From positions 465,218-529,217 of the forward strand of contig CACHPL010000001.1 of assembly GCA_902581795.1 (NCBI GenBank): a DNA stretch of 64,000 nucleotides, written 5' to 3'. The position numbers were made by a program, and so were the translations under genes. The notes beneath the pieces were generated by a model. The model saw only the letters and a list, made by a program, of their open reading frames with translations, did no database searches and was not told the DNA's origin. Each line of letters begins with the position of its first letter. Position 1 is the stretch's first letter. Shown here in pieces: positions 46,278 to 56,554 of this stretch. The DNA is from an uncultured Pelagibacteraceae bacterium (GTDB lineage: Bacteria; Pseudomonadota; Alphaproteobacteria; Pelagibacterales; Pelagibacteraceae).

Positions 46278-46978
46278 ATATAATTTTTACAAGACCACTT
46301 ATAGAAGCAGAAAATCTAATGGTAAATTTTTTTTCATCAAATGATAAAATAATACATTTACCAACTCTGAAAATTACTCCTGCAAATATTGAGCCAATCG
46401 ATATAGATAAATATGATGCTTTAGTATTTACAAGCTCAAATGCAGTAAGATTTTTAAAATTAAAAAAAGATAATAAAAATATGAAATGCTTTTGTGTAGG
46501 TACTTTAACTGAAAGATCTTTAAGATTAAAAGGTTTTAATAATACAATTTCTGCAACAGGTACAGTTAATGCACTTAAAAATATAATAATAAATTCTGAA
46601 AAAAATATAAAAAAATTGGCTTATTTATGTGGAGATGTTATTTCATATGAACTAGATAAGGAACTTATAAAAGAAGGTTTTAAAGTTACTAAAATTATTA
46701 ATTATAATTCGACAAAAATAATAAATATCAATAAGGAAAACTTAGAATTAATTAAAAAGTACCCAGCAAACATCGCTCTCGTTTATTCCAAAAGAAGCGC
46801 TGAAAGTTTTGATGAAATAGTAAGAAAATACTCGCTTGCTGAACTAATGACACATTGTACAGTTATGTGTATAAGTAAAAAAATTGAAGAATTTTTAAAA
46901 TCAAAAGGTTGGACAAAAACTGAAATTTTCAATCCTGGAGATGAATTAATTAGAATAGATCAAATTAAAAATGGATAG
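46274..46978 (+). CDS. hemD: Uroporphyrinogen-III synthase
   Basis: Closes the hydroxymethylbilane chain to uroporphyrinogen III with inversion of ring D. The 234-residue sequence is divergent, as is usual for HemD, but begins with IIFTRPLIEAENL and has DALVFTSSNAVRF, FCVGTLTERSLRLKGF, IALVYSKRSAESF and CISKKIEEFLKSKGW in the expected places. The position directly after hemC with a 4-bp overlap supports it. It overlaps the next gene by 8 bp. Confidence 0.9.
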   Translation: MNIIFTRPLIEAENLMVNFFSSNDKIIHLPTLKITPANIEPIDIDKYDALVFTSSNAVRFLKLKKDNKNMKCFCVGTLTERSLRLKGFNNTISATGTVNALKNIIINSEKNIKKLAYLCGDVISYELDKELIKEGFKVTKIINYNSTKIININKENLELIKKYPANIALVYSKRSAESFDEIVRKYSLAELMTHCTVMCISKKIEEFLKSKGWTKTEIFNPGDELIRIDQIKNG

Positions 46979-48062
46979 AGTTGAACAGTTTATAAATTTA
47001 TTTGTTGATGTATGGAAGAATGGAATATCGGGCATTAATATTTCTGAAATAATCATTGCCCTATCAATTTTCTTTATTTTTCTTTTATTGAGAGGATTAT
47101 TTGCAAAATTTATAATAAAACGTTTAGAAAACTATGTTTCAAAAACAACAAATCGTTTTGATAATACCTTAGTAGAGTCATTAAAAGGGCCAACAAAATT
47201 TTTTCCAATTGTCATAGGATTTTTTATAGCTACAAGCTATGTATCTTTTGGAGATAGTACCGAAAATTTTATAGATAATGCTAACAGGACATTAATAACA
47301 ATTCTAATTTTTTGGTCTTTACATCAAATTGTCGGACCTATTTCAATATTGATTAAGAAAGTTGAAGATCTTTTATCAAAGGATTTACTTAATTGGATCA
47401 TTCAAGCATTTAAAGTTTTAATTTTAATTCTTGGTGCCGCAGCCGTCTTGGAACTTTGGGGAATTAAAATAGGACCAATAATTGCTGGATTAGGTTTATT
47501 TGGTGTTGCAGTAGCTTTGGGAGCTCAAGATTTATTTAAGAATCTAATTTCTGGAATTTTGGTATTAGTAGAAAAAAGATTTAAAGTTGGTGACTGGATT
47601 ATTGTTGAAGAAATTATAGAAGGAATTGTTGAACGAATAGGATTTAGATCAACCGTTGTAAGAAAGTTTGATAAATCAGTAGCGGTTATTCCAAACTTTC
47701 AGTTTGCAGAAAATGCCGTTATTAATGTTAGTGAAACAACTAATTGGAGGATAAGTTGGATTATCACACTTCAGTACGATACCACAGTTGCCCAACTAAA
47801 AAAAATTCGAGATGAAATAGAAAAATATATTTCAACTTCAAAAGATTATAAGATTAGTGAAAACACAATGCATGCAGTCAGAATTGATAAATTCTCAGAT
47901 AGCTCTATAGACATGTATGTAAGGTGTTTTACAAATACTGATGAATGGTCTGAATGGTTAAAAGTTAAGGAAAGACTGGCTATTGCTATAAAAGAAATTG
48001 TTGAAAAAAATGAAGCTTCATTTGCATTTCCAAGTCAATCAATTTATGTGGAAAAAAAATAA
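46971..48062 (+). CDS. Small-conductance mechanosensitive channel (MscS family)
   Basis: A 363-residue MscS-type protein with about four N-terminal membrane helices and a cytoplasmic beta/alpha vestibule. The pore-lining helix region IIAGLGLFGVAVALGAQDLFKNLISGI and the beta-domain FKVGDWIIVEEIIEGIVERIGFRSTVVR are diagnostic. It would release solutes on hypo-osmotic shock. It overlaps hemD by 8 bp and shares a base with the yggT start, so it is part of the hemC operon, an unusual companion. Confidence 0.92.
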   Translation: MDRVEQFINLFVDVWKNGISGINISEIIIALSIFFIFLLLRGLFAKFIIKRLENYVSKTTNRFDNTLVESLKGPTKFFPIVIGFFIATSYVSFGDSTENFIDNANRTLITILIFWSLHQIVGPISILIKKVEDLLSKDLLNWIIQAFKVLILILGAAAVLELWGIKIGPIIAGLGLFGVAVALGAQDLFKNLISGILVLVEKRFKVGDWIIVEEIIEGIVERIGFRSTVVRKFDKSVAVIPNFQFAENAVINVSETTNWRISWIITLQYDTTVAQLKKIRDEIEKYISTSKDYKISENTMHAVRIDKFSDSSIDMYVRCFTNTDEWSEWLKVKERLAIAIKEIVEKNEASFAFPSQSIYVEKK

Positions 48063-48352
48063 TGAAATCTATTTTAATTTTAATTGATAGTGTAGTTAGT
48101 ATTTATATATGGATACTAATTATCAACGCTCTTTTAAGTTGGCTTATAGCCTTTAATGTTTTAAATACTTCGAATCGATTAGTTTATTCTTTACTCGACA
48201 TAAGTTATAAATTGACCGATCCATTACTCAGGCCTATAAGAAATTTTTTACCAAACTTAGGAGGCATAGATATTTCTCCTGTAATTCTTATTTTACTTTT
48301 AATGTTTGTAAGAAATCTAGTTTTTGAATTTTTTGCACCGGCGATGTTTTAA
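48062..48352 (+). CDS. YggT family protein
   Basis: A 96-residue membrane protein with two helices and the YggT-family signature KLTDPLLRPIRNFLPNLGGIDISPVI. Members are linked to cell division or osmotic adaptation in other bacteria. The start overlaps the mscS stop, and folD follows after 2 bp. Confidence 0.92.
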   Translation: MKSILILIDSVVSIYIWILIINALLSWLIAFNVLNTSNRLVYSLLDISYKLTDPLLRPIRNFLPNLGGIDISPVILILLLMFVRNLVFEFFAPAMF

Positions 48353-48354
48353 AC

Positions 48355-49197
48355 ATGATAATTGATGGTAAAAAAATAGCACTAGAATTAAGAGAAAAGT
48401 TAAAAAAAAAAATCATGGAACTTAAATCTTTCTCAAATTCTGTTCCAGCATTAACAGTAATTCTAGTTGGAGAAGATCCGGCAAGTAAAATTTATGTAAA
48501 AAATAAAGAAAAATTTTCAAAGGAGATAGGAATAAATTCTGAAGTAATTAAATATCCTGCGAATGTGGGTGAAAAAGTTGTTTTAGATAAGATAAAAGAA
48601 TTAAACAAAAATAAAAAAATTTCAGGTATTTTAGTCCAATTACCCTTGCCCAAACACATAGACAAGAGAAAAGTTATAGAAACCATACTTCCCAGCAAAG
48701 ATGTGGATGGGTTTCATCCCATAAATGTGGGTAATCTATCATCAGGTTATGAAAGCAATATCCCATGTACTCCACTTGGTTGCTATCTATTATTGAAAAA
48801 AGCAGAAAAAAATTTAAGTGGTAAACATGCAGTTGTAATTGGAAGATCAAATTTAAATGGGAAGCCTATGACACAATTACTTCTTAAGGAAAATTGTACT
48901 GTAACAGTAACACACTCAAAAACGAAAGATTTAAAAAAAGAATGTAACAGGGCAGATATAATTATAGCCGCAGTAGGGAGCCCAAAGTTGGTTAAAGGTG
49001 ATTGGGTTAAGAAGGGCGTGATTGTAATAGATGTTGGAATTAATAAAACAGATTCGGGAATAGTAGGCGACGTTGATTTTGATGAAGTTTCAAAAGTGGC
49101 AAAAGCAATAACCCCGGTTCCTGGAGGTGTTGGGCCTATGACTATTGCTTGTTTATTAAATAATACGATTGAGTGCTTCAAAAGAGCTAATTCTTAA
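48355..49197 (+). CDS. folD: Bifunctional methylenetetrahydrofolate dehydrogenase / cyclohydrolase
   Basis: Interconverts one-carbon folate forms. The 280-residue protein shows LTVILVGEDPASKIYVKNKEK (with the catalytic Lys), VQLPLPKHID, DVDGFHPINVG, VVIGRSNLNGKPM (NADP site), and PVPGGVGPMTIACLL. It is intact. It closes the hemC-hemD-mscS-yggT-folD run; the photolyase gene follows 28 bp later. Confidence 0.97.
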   Translation: MIIDGKKIALELREKLKKKIMELKSFSNSVPALTVILVGEDPASKIYVKNKEKFSKEIGINSEVIKYPANVGEKVVLDKIKELNKNKKISGILVQLPLPKHIDKRKVIETILPSKDVDGFHPINVGNLSSGYESNIPCTPLGCYLLLKKAEKNLSGKHAVVIGRSNLNGKPMTQLLLKENCTVTVTHSKTKDLKKECNRADIIIAAVGSPKLVKGDWVKKGVIVIDVGINKTDSGIVGDVDFDEVSKVAKAITPVPGGVGPMTIACLLNNTIECFKRANS

Positions 49198-49225
49198 AAA
49201 GATTTAAATTATATAATTTATCTAG

Positions 49226-50704
49226 ATGAAATTGTTTTTAGTTCTAGGAAATCAACTATTTAATCCAAAATATTTGAAAAGTTTTTCAGAATACACTTTT
49301 TATATGTCTGAAGACTATGGGCTTTGCACATTTCAAAAACACCACAAACTCAAAATATTACTTTATCTGTCATCAATGAGATCTTACAGAGATGAGCTGA
49401 AAGCTAAAAAATTTAAAGTTATATACAATGATTACAATAAAGATTTTAAACACCCTTACGAAAAAAAACTAGAAAGAATAATTAAAGAAAAAAAAGTTAA
49501 AGAAGTTAATTTTTTTGAAGTAGAAGATGTTTTTTTTGATAAAAGATTAAAATTATTTTTTAAAAGCAAGCATATAAATTTTAAAGAAATTAAATCACCC
49601 ATGTTTCTAACCTCGAGACAAGAATTTAAACAATATTTAAATGGAACGAAAAAACCATTTATGGCTAACTTTTATAAAATTAACAGATCCAAATTAAAAA
49701 TCTTAATGAATAAAGACGGAAATCCCAAAGGCGGTAAATGGAGTTTTGATGAGGATAATAGAAAAAAACTTCCAAATACTGTTTCAATTCCAAAACAACC
49801 TCAATTCAAAAACACCTCACATACAGAAAATTTAAAAAAATTTATTGAAACTAATTTTAAAAATCATCCAGGATCTACAAATAATTTTTGGTTTCCTACT
49901 ACGAGAGATCAAAGTCATAAGGTTTTAGATAATTTTTTAAAGAATAAAATTAATTTGTTCGGCGATTATGAAGATGCAGTAAGCAATAAATCTAATATTT
50001 TATTTCATAGTGCACTTAGTCCTTTAATAAATATAGGATTAATAACTCCGATAGAAATTTTAGATAAATTAAAAAAAATTGAAAACAAAGTTAGAATTAA
50101 TTCTTTGGAGGGGTATGTTAGACAAATTATAGGATGGAGAGAATTTATGAGAGGAATTTATCAGAATTATAATAAACAAATGGAAACCACAAATTTTTTT
50201 AACCATAAAAAGAAAATGAAAGTATCTTGGTACAATGGAACTACTGGACTCGACCCACTTGATCATTCAATTAAAAATTCGCTAAAATACGGATGGACCC
50301 ATCATATTGAAAGATTAATGATATTAGCAAACATTATGAATCTTTGCCAAATCAATCCAAAGGAGGTTTATAAATGGTTTATGGAAATGTTTGTAGACTC
50401 ATCTGATTGGGTTATGGCTCCAAATGTTTATGGCATGGGTCTTTTTAGTGATGGAGGCATATTTGCAACTAAGCCTTATGTTTGTGGATCAAGTTATTTT
50501 CTTAAAATGATGGATTTTAAAAGAGGAGAATGGTGCAATACAATGGATGGCCTTTATTGGAACTTTATTAATAATAATAGAAAATTCTTTCTAAAAAATC
50601 CAAGACTTTCCATGATGGTAAGAGTGTTCGATAAAATGAAACCTGGGAGAAAAAAGCTCATTTTAAGAGCTGCCAAAAAATTTATTGAACAAAATACAAT
50701 CTAA
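49226..50704 (+). CDS. Cryptochrome/photolyase-related protein (DUF523-type, FeS-BCP clade)
   Basis: A 492-residue member of the deoxyribodipyrimidine photolyase-related group that includes bacterial (6-4) photolyases. The N-terminal half shows [12 protein letters not shown] and [10 protein letters not shown]. The FAD domain has [42 protein letters not shown], the long [22 protein letters not shown] and the closing [13 protein letters not shown]. Three cysteines (in NLCQ, YVCG and EWCN) lie in the C-terminal half; whether they hold an iron-sulfur cluster cannot be decided without alignment. It is followed directly by a DUF2256 gene, its usual companion. Confidence 0.92.
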   Translation: MKLFLVLGNQLFNPKYLKSFSEYTFYMSEDYGLCTFQKHHKLKILLYLSSMRSYRDELKAKKFKVIYNDYNKDFKHPYEKKLERIIKEKKVKEVNFFEVEDVFFDKRLKLFFKSKHINFKEIKSPMFLTSRQEFKQYLNGTKKPFMANFYKINRSKLKILMNKDGNPKGGKWSFDEDNRKKLPNTVSIPKQPQFKNTSHTENLKKFIETNFKNHPGSTNNFWFPTTRDQSHKVLDNFLKNKINLFGDYEDAVSNKSNILFHSALSPLINIGLITPIEILDKLKKIENKVRINSLEGYVRQIIGWREFMRGIYQNYNKQMETTNFFNHKKKMKVSWYNGTTGLDPLDHSIKNSLKYGWTHHIERLMILANIMNLCQINPKEVYKWFMEMFVDSSDWVMAPNVYGMGLFSDGGIFATKPYVCGSSYFLKMMDFKRGEWCNTMDGLYWNFINNNRKFFLKNPRLSMMVRVFDKMKPGRKKLILRAAKKFIEQNTI

Positions 50705-50705
50705 A

Positions 50706-50831
50706 GTGAATAAAAAAGAAAATCTTCCATCAAAAATATGTCCAGTTTGTAAAAGATCCTTTACATGGAGAAAAAAATGGAGACTTAATTGGGAGAGGGT
50801 GAAATATTGCTCAAAAAAATGTTCACGATAA
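50706..50831 (+). CDS. DUF2256 mini-protein (zinc-ribbon type)
   Basis: A 41-residue frame starting at GTG one base after the photolyase stop. It contains [20 protein letters not shown], then VKYCSKKC, i.e. CxxC and CxxxC pairs, matching the DUF2256 pattern often found next to cryptochromes. It is very basic, so it may bind nucleic acid. It overlaps the next gene start by 13 bp. The family match is by memory of the motif; function is unknown. Confidence 0.9.
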   Translation: MNKKENLPSKICPVCKRSFTWRKKWRLNWERVKYCSKKCSR

Positions 50832-51379
50832 TAAATAAAATTCTTATTCTTTTTTTCTTAATTTTATCGTTTTTTTCAAACGTATTTCCTAACGAAAAAT
50901 TAATTAATGAACTTAAAAAAGGTGAAAAAATCATTTTTATAAGGCACGCGATAGCACCTGGAAGTGGAGATCCAAAAAATTTTAATCTTAAAAATTGTGA
51001 CACTCAAAGAAATCTTGATTTCTCAGGTATAGAGCAATCAAAAAAAATTGGCTTATTTTTTTCAAAAAATAATATTCCTATTGACTTAGTTTTATCTAGT
51101 GAATGGTGTAGGTGTAAAGATACAGCTAAATTTGCTTTTAAAAAATTTCAAACTTTTGATGCTTTGAATTCTTTTTTTTCCATAAAATTTCAAAAAAATA
51201 AAGAAAAGCAGATGGTTGATTTATTTGAATATTTAAATAAGTGGAGAAGTAACAAAAATTTAATTTTGGTAACCCATTATGTAGTAATACTGGAAACACT
51301 AAATATACCAGTTTCATCCGGTGAAATAGTAGTTGTAGACAAAAATTTAAACTTAGTTGGAAGTATTTCTGATTATTAA
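50819..51379 (+). CDS. Periplasmic histidine phosphatase family protein
   Basis: A 186-residue protein with a probable signal peptide ([24 protein letters not shown]) followed by a phosphoglycerate-mutase-like domain. The phosphohistidine motif appears as [14 protein letters not shown], with the second part [15 protein letters not shown] and a late LVTHYVV with a His. It has no strong specificity clues. A longer frame from 50789 exists, but the ATG at 50819 gives a proper signal peptide. It is convergent with the SDR gene, overlapping by 4 bp. Confidence 0.85.
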   Translation: MFTIINKILILFFLILSFFSNVFPNEKLINELKKGEKIIFIRHAIAPGSGDPKNFNLKNCDTQRNLDFSGIEQSKKIGLFFSKNNIPIDLVLSSEWCRCKDTAKFAFKKFQTFDALNSFFSIKFQKNKEKQMVDLFEYLNKWRSNKNLILVTHYVVILETLNIPVSSGEIVVVDKNLNLVGSISDY

Positions 51380-52092
51380 CCTATATTTGATCTTCCGCCG
51401 TCAACACCTATAATTTGTCCTGTTATCCAAGAACTTTCTTCTGACAACAGAAATTTCGCTAAAGCAGCTGAGTCTGATCCTTCACCAACTCTTTTTAACG
51501 GGTGTTGTTTTGCAATTCCTTCGGCAATCTTAGGATTTTTCAAAATTTTATTAGCCATCTTGGAGTTACTCATACTTGGGGCTATGCAATTTACTCTTAT
51601 GTTTGGCGACAATTCTGATGCTAAAGAAACAGTCAGGCCTTCTAAAGAAGCTTTAACTGGTGAAATTATGCTGTGATTTGGAAAACCTTGCTTAACAGCC
51701 ACCGTTGAAAATAAAACAATTGATCCTTTATTACTTTTTAATTTTTGCTGAAATTTCTTAATAATATCATAAATAGGAAATAAGTTTAAAGAAAAACACT
51801 TCAATATATCTTTTCTAGAAATCAGATTTAAAGGTTTTAAGTCAATCGAACCAACGCAATATGCAATTCCAGATATTTCAAAATCATTTACATCTTTTTC
51901 AACTTTTTCAATAAAGTTATCTTCTAGCACATCAGCCACGCTATACGAGTGGCCTGTTTCACCAGAAAGCCTTGAAATTTCGTCTTCATTTTTTCCAATT
52001 AAGTGACATCCTATTTTATCATTTTTTAACAACATAGCTAAAGAACTTCCAACCGCTCCACTCGCACCAAATATTAAAATTTTTTTAGACAT
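51376..52092 (-). CDS. SDR family oxidoreductase, atypical (catalytic Tyr missing)
   Basis: A 238-residue short-chain dehydrogenase-like protein. The Rossmann start GASGAVGSSLAMLL, the SxS-type region GSIVLFSTVAV (Ser about 129) and the C-terminal [17 protein letters not shown] are typical. The YxxxK motif reads ISPVK, so Lys (about 147) stays but the Tyr position (about 143) is Ile. It may therefore use another residue or not be a classical dehydrogenase. The gene overlaps the convergent phosphatase by 4 bp and follows two membrane-protein genes. Confidence 0.85.
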   Translation of the reverse strand: MSKKILIFGASGAVGSSLAMLLKNDKIGCHLIGKNEDEISRLSGETGHSYSVADVLEDNFIEKVEKDVNDFEISGIAYCVGSIDLKPLNLISRKDILKCFSLNLFPIYDIIKKFQQKLKSNKGSIVLFSTVAVKQGFPNHSIISPVKASLEGLTVSLASELSPNIRVNCIAPSMSNSKMANKILKNPKIAEGIAKQHPLKRVGEGSDSAALAKFLLSEESSWITGQIIGVDGGRSNIG

Positions 52093-52095
52093 AAA

Positions 52096-52515
52096 TTAAT
52101 TCTTTCTTGATAGTTGTAATTTTTTTGCCACTTTAAAACTAAGAAAAGTCAAGTACGCTCCACTAATAAATAGTGCATTAGCAATTATCATTGTTACATG
52201 CGAGATCTCGAAATATAAAAAAAGCAAAAACGCGAAACCTATCATTAAATCCCAAACCCCAAAAAGCAAAATATAAAGCGGCCATTTTGTTTCCGTGTTT
52301 AAAGATTTAAAATCTGAAATACTATTTTTAATATATTCGGTTCCAAGAGTTATAAGTATCAAGGGAATTATAAAAAAGAAAATCCATATATATATTGCAA
52401 TGCTAAAATTTTGTTCCACCCAAATTGTAGGAAATAAGTTTGTTTCATGCAAAATTGTCCAAAAAATAAGATAACCGAACATATAATAAGCGATTATTGC
52501 AAATAGCTGTTTCAT
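52096..52515 (-). CDS. Four-helix membrane protein of unknown function
   Basis: A 139-residue protein with four predicted helices (about residues 5-20, 38-58, 77-98, 105-125) and a basic C-terminus (VAKKLQLSRKN). I recognise no family. It lies 2 bp downstream of the PsiE-family gene and 3 bp before the SDR gene, so the three are probably co-transcribed. Confidence 0.75.
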   Translation of the reverse strand: MKQLFAIIAYYMFGYLIFWTILHETNLFPTIWVEQNFSIAIYIWIFFFIIPLILITLGTEYIKNSISDFKSLNTETKWPLYILLFGVWDLMIGFAFLLFLYFEISHVTMIIANALFISGAYLTFLSFKVAKKLQLSRKN

Positions 52516-52517
52516 CT

Positions 52518-52913
52518 CTACGCTTCCTCTCCAGGATTTTTCTTATCCATACCTAATTTTTTGCTGTATCTTAATGTTAAGAAAAATATTGATAAGGCCA
52601 GTAAGAGTATCGCTCCACCTTGATAGATCAGATTAATCGAAGCACTATCTTTATCTTGTAAAATAATTAATCTAGCTAATGCGGTAATAGCAATTAATAC
52701 AGGATAAGTAATTCTTATTGCTTTGCTAGCCCAAAAAACTCCGATCATTCCTATAACCTCAATATAAATGAACATTAAAAGAAGATCAGCAAGTGTAACC
52801 CTCCCTACTTTGTACATTTCGTTGACTTCGAAACCAAAAGCTAAAACTGTTCCAACAAGAATGAATATTACAGCTACTAGCTGAATATTTCTTATAACAG
52901 TATTCATGTTCAT
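52518..52913 (-). CDS. PsiE family protein
   Basis: A 131-residue membrane protein with four helices and the phosphate-starvation-inducible PsiE pattern: LADLLLMFIYIEVIGMIGVFWASKAIRITYPVLIAITALARLII. E. coli psiE is induced by phosphate limitation; whether this gene responds is not shown. It lies 26 bp downstream of argG. Confidence 0.88.
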   Translation of the reverse strand: MNMNTVIRNIQLVAVIFILVGTVLAFGFEVNEMYKVGRVTLADLLLMFIYIEVIGMIGVFWASKAIRITYPVLIAITALARLIILQDKDSASINLIYQGGAILLLALSIFFLTLRYSKKLGMDKKNPGEEA

Positions 52914-52939
52914 AAGTTTTTTATATATGTTAATTTTTC

Positions 52940-54130
52940 CTAAACTCTTAGCTTTCTTGCCGCACCCGATATAAATCTCTCAACTTTTGACTTTTTGAAA
53001 GATTTATTTTCTTCAAAAGAGACTTTTTTTAATGAGTAGGCTTTACTTCTGCTTTGTCTAGATAGAATTGTTATATTTCCCTTATATAATTTAAGCTTAA
53101 CAAATCCATTAACTTGATTTTTTTTCATATCAACAATTTTTTGTAATTTAAATCTAGCTTTTGAATACCAAAAACCATTGTAAATAAGTTTTGCATATTT
53201 TGGCATTATCTCATCTTTTTTATGCATTGTTTCTTTATCTAAAGTTACAGACTCCATTGCTCTATGTGCAATCATTAAAAGAGTTCCGCCTGGCGTTTCA
53301 TAAACACCTCTTGATTTTATTCCAATAAATCTATTTTCAACTAAATCGACTCTTCCAATTCCATTTTTACCAGCAACTAAATTTAATTTTTTTAAAAGTT
53401 TAGCAGGTGCTAATTTTTTATTATTTACAGAAACTGGATCACCTTTTTTAAATCCTATAGTTATATAAGATGGTTTGTTCGGAGCTTTTTCCGGAGAAAC
53501 TGTTCTTTGAAAAATATATTCAGGAGCTTGTTTTTTTGGATCTTCTAAAATTTTTCCTTCAGTTGAGGTATGATAAAGGTTATCGTCTACGGAAAAAGGT
53601 GGCGCTCCTTTTTTATCTTTCGGTGTTGGAATATTATATTTTTTTGCATATTTAATTAAGTCTGTTCTTGATTTTAATTTCCAAATTCTCCAAGGAGCGA
53701 TAACTTTTATTTTTGGACCAAAATAATAATACCCAAGTTCAAATCTTACTTGATCGTTGCCCTTTCCGGTTGACCCATGCGAAACAGCGAATGCTTTAAA
53801 TTTTTTAGCAATAGCAATTTGTCTTTTAGCAATTAAAGGTCTAGCTATTGATGTTCCTAATAAATAAACACCCTCGTACAAAGCATGACCTCTAATCATT
53901 GGAAAAACATAATCTTTAATAAATATATTTTGCAAATCCTCAATAATTATATTTTTTACTCCTAATCTTTTTGCATTTTTTATTATTTTTGTTTTATTCA
54001 TTTCTTGACCAATATCTGCAGTATAAGCAACAACTTCTGAATTATAATTTTGTTGTAACCACTTAAGAATAATTGAGGTATCCAATCCGCCTGAGTAAGC
54101 TAGAACTATTTTACTTTTTTTTTTAAGCAC
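52940..54130 (-). CDS. argG: Argininosuccinate synthase
   Basis: Condenses citrulline and aspartate with ATP. The 396-residue protein starts with [18 protein letters not shown] (PP-loop), has [17 protein letters not shown] and APWRIW in the right places, and a full C-terminal oligomerisation helix ending in [12 protein letters not shown]. It overlaps the IalB gene by 8 bp at its 5' end, so translation may be coupled. Confidence 0.97.
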   Translation of the reverse strand: MLKKKSKIVLAYSGGLDTSIILKWLQQNYNSEVVAYTADIGQEMNKTKIIKNAKRLGVKNIIIEDLQNIFIKDYVFPMIRGHALYEGVYLLGTSIARPLIAKRQIAIAKKFKAFAVSHGSTGKGNDQVRFELGYYYFGPKIKVIAPWRIWKLKSRTDLIKYAKKYNIPTPKDKKGAPPFSVDDNLYHTSTEGKILEDPKKQAPEYIFQRTVSPEKAPNKPSYITIGFKKGDPVSVNNKKLAPAKLLKKLNLVAGKNGIGRVDLVENRFIGIKSRGVYETPGGTLLMIAHRAMESVTLDKETMHKKDEIMPKYAKLIYNGFWYSKARFKLQKIVDMKKNQVNGFVKLKLYKGNITILSRQSRSKAYSLKKVSFEENKSFKKSKVERFISGAARKLRV

Positions 54131-54626
54131 AACTTTTTCTTGCTGTGTTATAAGCCTTTGTAAAGCCCATCATTGAATAAAGATCTTTTGTATTGCTACC
54201 ATTTTTAGATTTTGCACTAACTGATAATTTTGAAGCCTTCTTCATCGTTTTAATTAAATTAAATTCCTCTTCCCCATCTAACAACCAAGCAAAGTTACCT
54301 TGAGAAAATAGAGCAAATTCGTTTTTTCCACTGATTGCAACTACAGAGGATGCCTTATATTCATGTCCACTTGTAACACTAATTTCATTTTTAATATTTT
54401 CTGACTTCCTAAAAGTTACAAATAGTCTTGAAGGATCTCTTTTTAAGGTTTTTGGAGATCTTTCTAAAGGTTTCGTTTGAGCAAAACAAATTTTGCCTTT
54501 GTTATCATTATACATAAAAGCTTCCCAACTTTTATACTTCCCAATACTTTTAGGTTCAGCAGCAAAGATTGGTGCTGAGAAAAATATAATATAAAATATC
54601 CAAATTAATAAAGTTTTTTTAATCAT
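54123..54626 (-). CDS. IalB (invasion-associated locus B) family protein
   Basis: A 167-residue exported protein with a signal peptide ([22 protein letters not shown]) and the alphaproteobacterial IalB pattern: [20 protein letters not shown], a middle beta-rich domain, and a C-terminal [21 protein letters not shown]. Two conserved Cys (KICF and KSC) probably form a disulfide. The gene lies upstream of argG. Confidence 0.9.
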   Translation of the reverse strand: MIKKTLLIWIFYIIFFSAPIFAAEPKSIGKYKSWEAFMYNDNKGKICFAQTKPLERSPKTLKRDPSRLFVTFRKSENIKNEISVTSGHEYKASSVVAISGKNEFALFSQGNFAWLLDGEEEFNLIKTMKKASKLSVSAKSKNGSNTKDLYSMMGFTKAYNTARKSCA

Positions 54627-54679
54627 TTTTAATAAAAATTAATCTATACAAATTATATATATTTTCAAGAATTCTTTAT

Positions 54680-55720
54680 TTAGGGTGCAGGATTAGGAAT
54701 TTTCTCATGAACCAAGTTTATTTCACTTATAATCTTTTCGTTTAAGGAAATATTAATACTATCAATATTTTCTCTAAGTTGTTCCATTGTTGTGGCTCCT
54801 ATTATATTGCTTGTAACAAAGTCCCTAGAATTTACAAAAGCTTGTGATAATTGAGTTAAAGTAATTTGGTGATTTTGTGCAATTTTAAAATATTCTTCAA
54901 CTGCATTATAAGTTCTTTGGTTGTGGTATCTTGGATAATTTTCATAAAATAAATCCATTCTAGAATTTTTTGGCATTTGATTATTTCTATATTTGCCAGT
55001 TAAATAACCTGCAGCTAATGGTGAATATGCAAGTAGTCCAGCTTTTTCCCTTATAGAAATTTCTGACATACCAACTTCATAGCTTCTATTTACTAGACTG
55101 TAGGGATTTTGAACAGAAACTACTCTAGGCAACTTTTTCTCGTCAGCGATCTGTAAAAATTTAGAGAAACCCCAGGGTGTTTCATTTGATAGTCCGATAT
55201 ATCTAATTTTGCCCTGGTCAATAGATTTTTTTAAAACTTTTAAAATACTGTCAAAACTATTCCATTTTTTTTCGTTTTCATTATGTTCATAATTTAAGTC
55301 TCCAAAATAATTTGTATTCCTTTCAGGCCAGTGTAATTGATACAAGTCAATATAATCTGTTTTTAATCTTTTAAGACTGCTGTTTAAAGCTTTCTCTAGA
55401 CTCGTAGGTGAAAACTGTTCTCCTCCTCCTCTAATCCATTTAAGACCGGGCCCAGCTATTTTGCTTGCTAAAATAATTTTTTTTCTATTTTTTCTTTTTT
55501 GGAACCAATTGCCAATTATTTCTTCAGTATCACCGTAGGTTTTTTCTTTTGGTGGTATTGAATAAAGCTCTGCTGTATCAAAAAAATTTATGCCTTTATT
55601 TAAAGCATAATCCATTTGCTCAAAACCTTCCTCCTGGGTATTTTGTTCTCCATAAGTCATCGTTCCCAAGCAAATAAGGCTTACATTTAATCCAGTATTT
55701 CCTAATTTTTTAAATTTCAT
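54680..55720 (-). CDS. Aldo/keto reductase (Tas-like)
   Basis: A 346-residue NADPH-dependent aldo/keto reductase. It shows GLNVSLICLGTMTYGEQ, FDTAELYSIPP (Asp and Tyr of the catalytic tetrad), the Lys in ILASKIAGPG, and YQLHWPERNTNYFG with the His. The C-terminal ATTMEQLRENI contributes the cofactor site. The long loop after the N-terminus and WPERNTNYFG match E. coli Tas. Substrate unknown. Confidence 0.92.
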   Translation of the reverse strand: MKFKKLGNTGLNVSLICLGTMTYGEQNTQEEGFEQMDYALNKGINFFDTAELYSIPPKEKTYGDTEEIIGNWFQKRKNRKKIILASKIAGPGLKWIRGGGEQFSPTSLEKALNSSLKRLKTDYIDLYQLHWPERNTNYFGDLNYEHNENEKKWNSFDSILKVLKKSIDQGKIRYIGLSNETPWGFSKFLQIADEKKLPRVVSVQNPYSLVNRSYEVGMSEISIREKAGLLAYSPLAAGYLTGKYRNNQMPKNSRMDLFYENYPRYHNQRTYNAVEEYFKIAQNHQITLTQLSQAFVNSRDFVTSNIIGATTMEQLRENIDSINISLNEKIISEINLVHEKIPNPAP

Positions 55721-55788
55721 AAAAATTTAATATTTTTAGGCCAAATATGTACCATTGAAAACAGAAAAAAAATGCTTATATTTTGCTC

Positions 55789-56553
55789 ATGGAATTTAAT
55801 AGACAAAATATCAATGTAAAGTCAGCTGTTAAAGATGCTCACTTAATTGATCAGGGATTAAGAAGCTACATGCTTAAAGTTTACAATTATATGGCTTCAG
55901 GTGTTTTTTTAACTGGCGTTGTTTCATTGTTATTATTTAGGTTGTCTGGAGGTTATGATATTCAATTCACATCTTCAGGCATTACAGGTTTAACTGGTGT
56001 TGGCCAAGCTTTGTTTGCCTCGCCTTTAATGTGGGTAGTGATGCTAGCGCCGTTAGGAATTGTAATTTATATGAGCTTTGGAATTAGAAAAATGAGTGCA
56101 GCAAAAGCTCAAACAACTTTTTGGATCTTCGCAGCGCTCATGGGTGCTTCTTTAGCTTCAATATTTTTAGTTTATACAGGCGCAAGTATAACTCGCGTAT
56201 TTTTTATTACCGCAGGGACGTTTGGCGCTATGAGTATTTATGGCTACACAACAAAAAGAGATTTAACAAAACTGGGTTCATTTTTAATGATGGGATTGAT
56301 CGGGATTATAATTGCATCAATCGTAAATATTTTTATGAAATCAAGCATGATGTATTTTGTTATTTCAATATTAGGGGTTCTAATATTTGTAGGATTGACT
56401 GCTTATGATACTCAAAAAATTAAAAATATGTATCTTTCAAGCGATGACAGCGAAACATCTGGTAAAAAAGCTGTTATGGGAGCATTGACACTTTACTTAG
56501 ATTTCATAAATTTGTTTATAATGTTGCTTAGACTTTTTGGTCAAAGAAGATAA
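55789..56553 (+). CDS. Bax inhibitor-1/YccA family membrane protein
   Basis: A 254-residue membrane protein with seven predicted helices. It has the pattern LRSYMLKVYNYMASG, LAPLGIVIYMSFGIRKMSAAKAQ, and GLTAYDTQKIKNMY with the conserved Asp, ending in ALTLYLDFINLFIMLLRLFGQRR. These are the marks of bacterial YccA/YbhL proteins. I chose the ATG at 55789; the frame can be extended to a TTG at 55783. Confidence 0.94.
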   Translation: MEFNRQNINVKSAVKDAHLIDQGLRSYMLKVYNYMASGVFLTGVVSLLLFRLSGGYDIQFTSSGITGLTGVGQALFASPLMWVVMLAPLGIVIYMSFGIRKMSAAKAQTTFWIFAALMGASLASIFLVYTGASITRVFFITAGTFGAMSIYGYTTKRDLTKLGSFLMMGLIGIIIASIVNIFMKSSMMYFVISILGVLIFVGLTAYDTQKIKNMYLSSDDSETSGKKAVMGALTLYLDFINLFIMLLRLFGQRR

Positions 56554-56554
56554 A

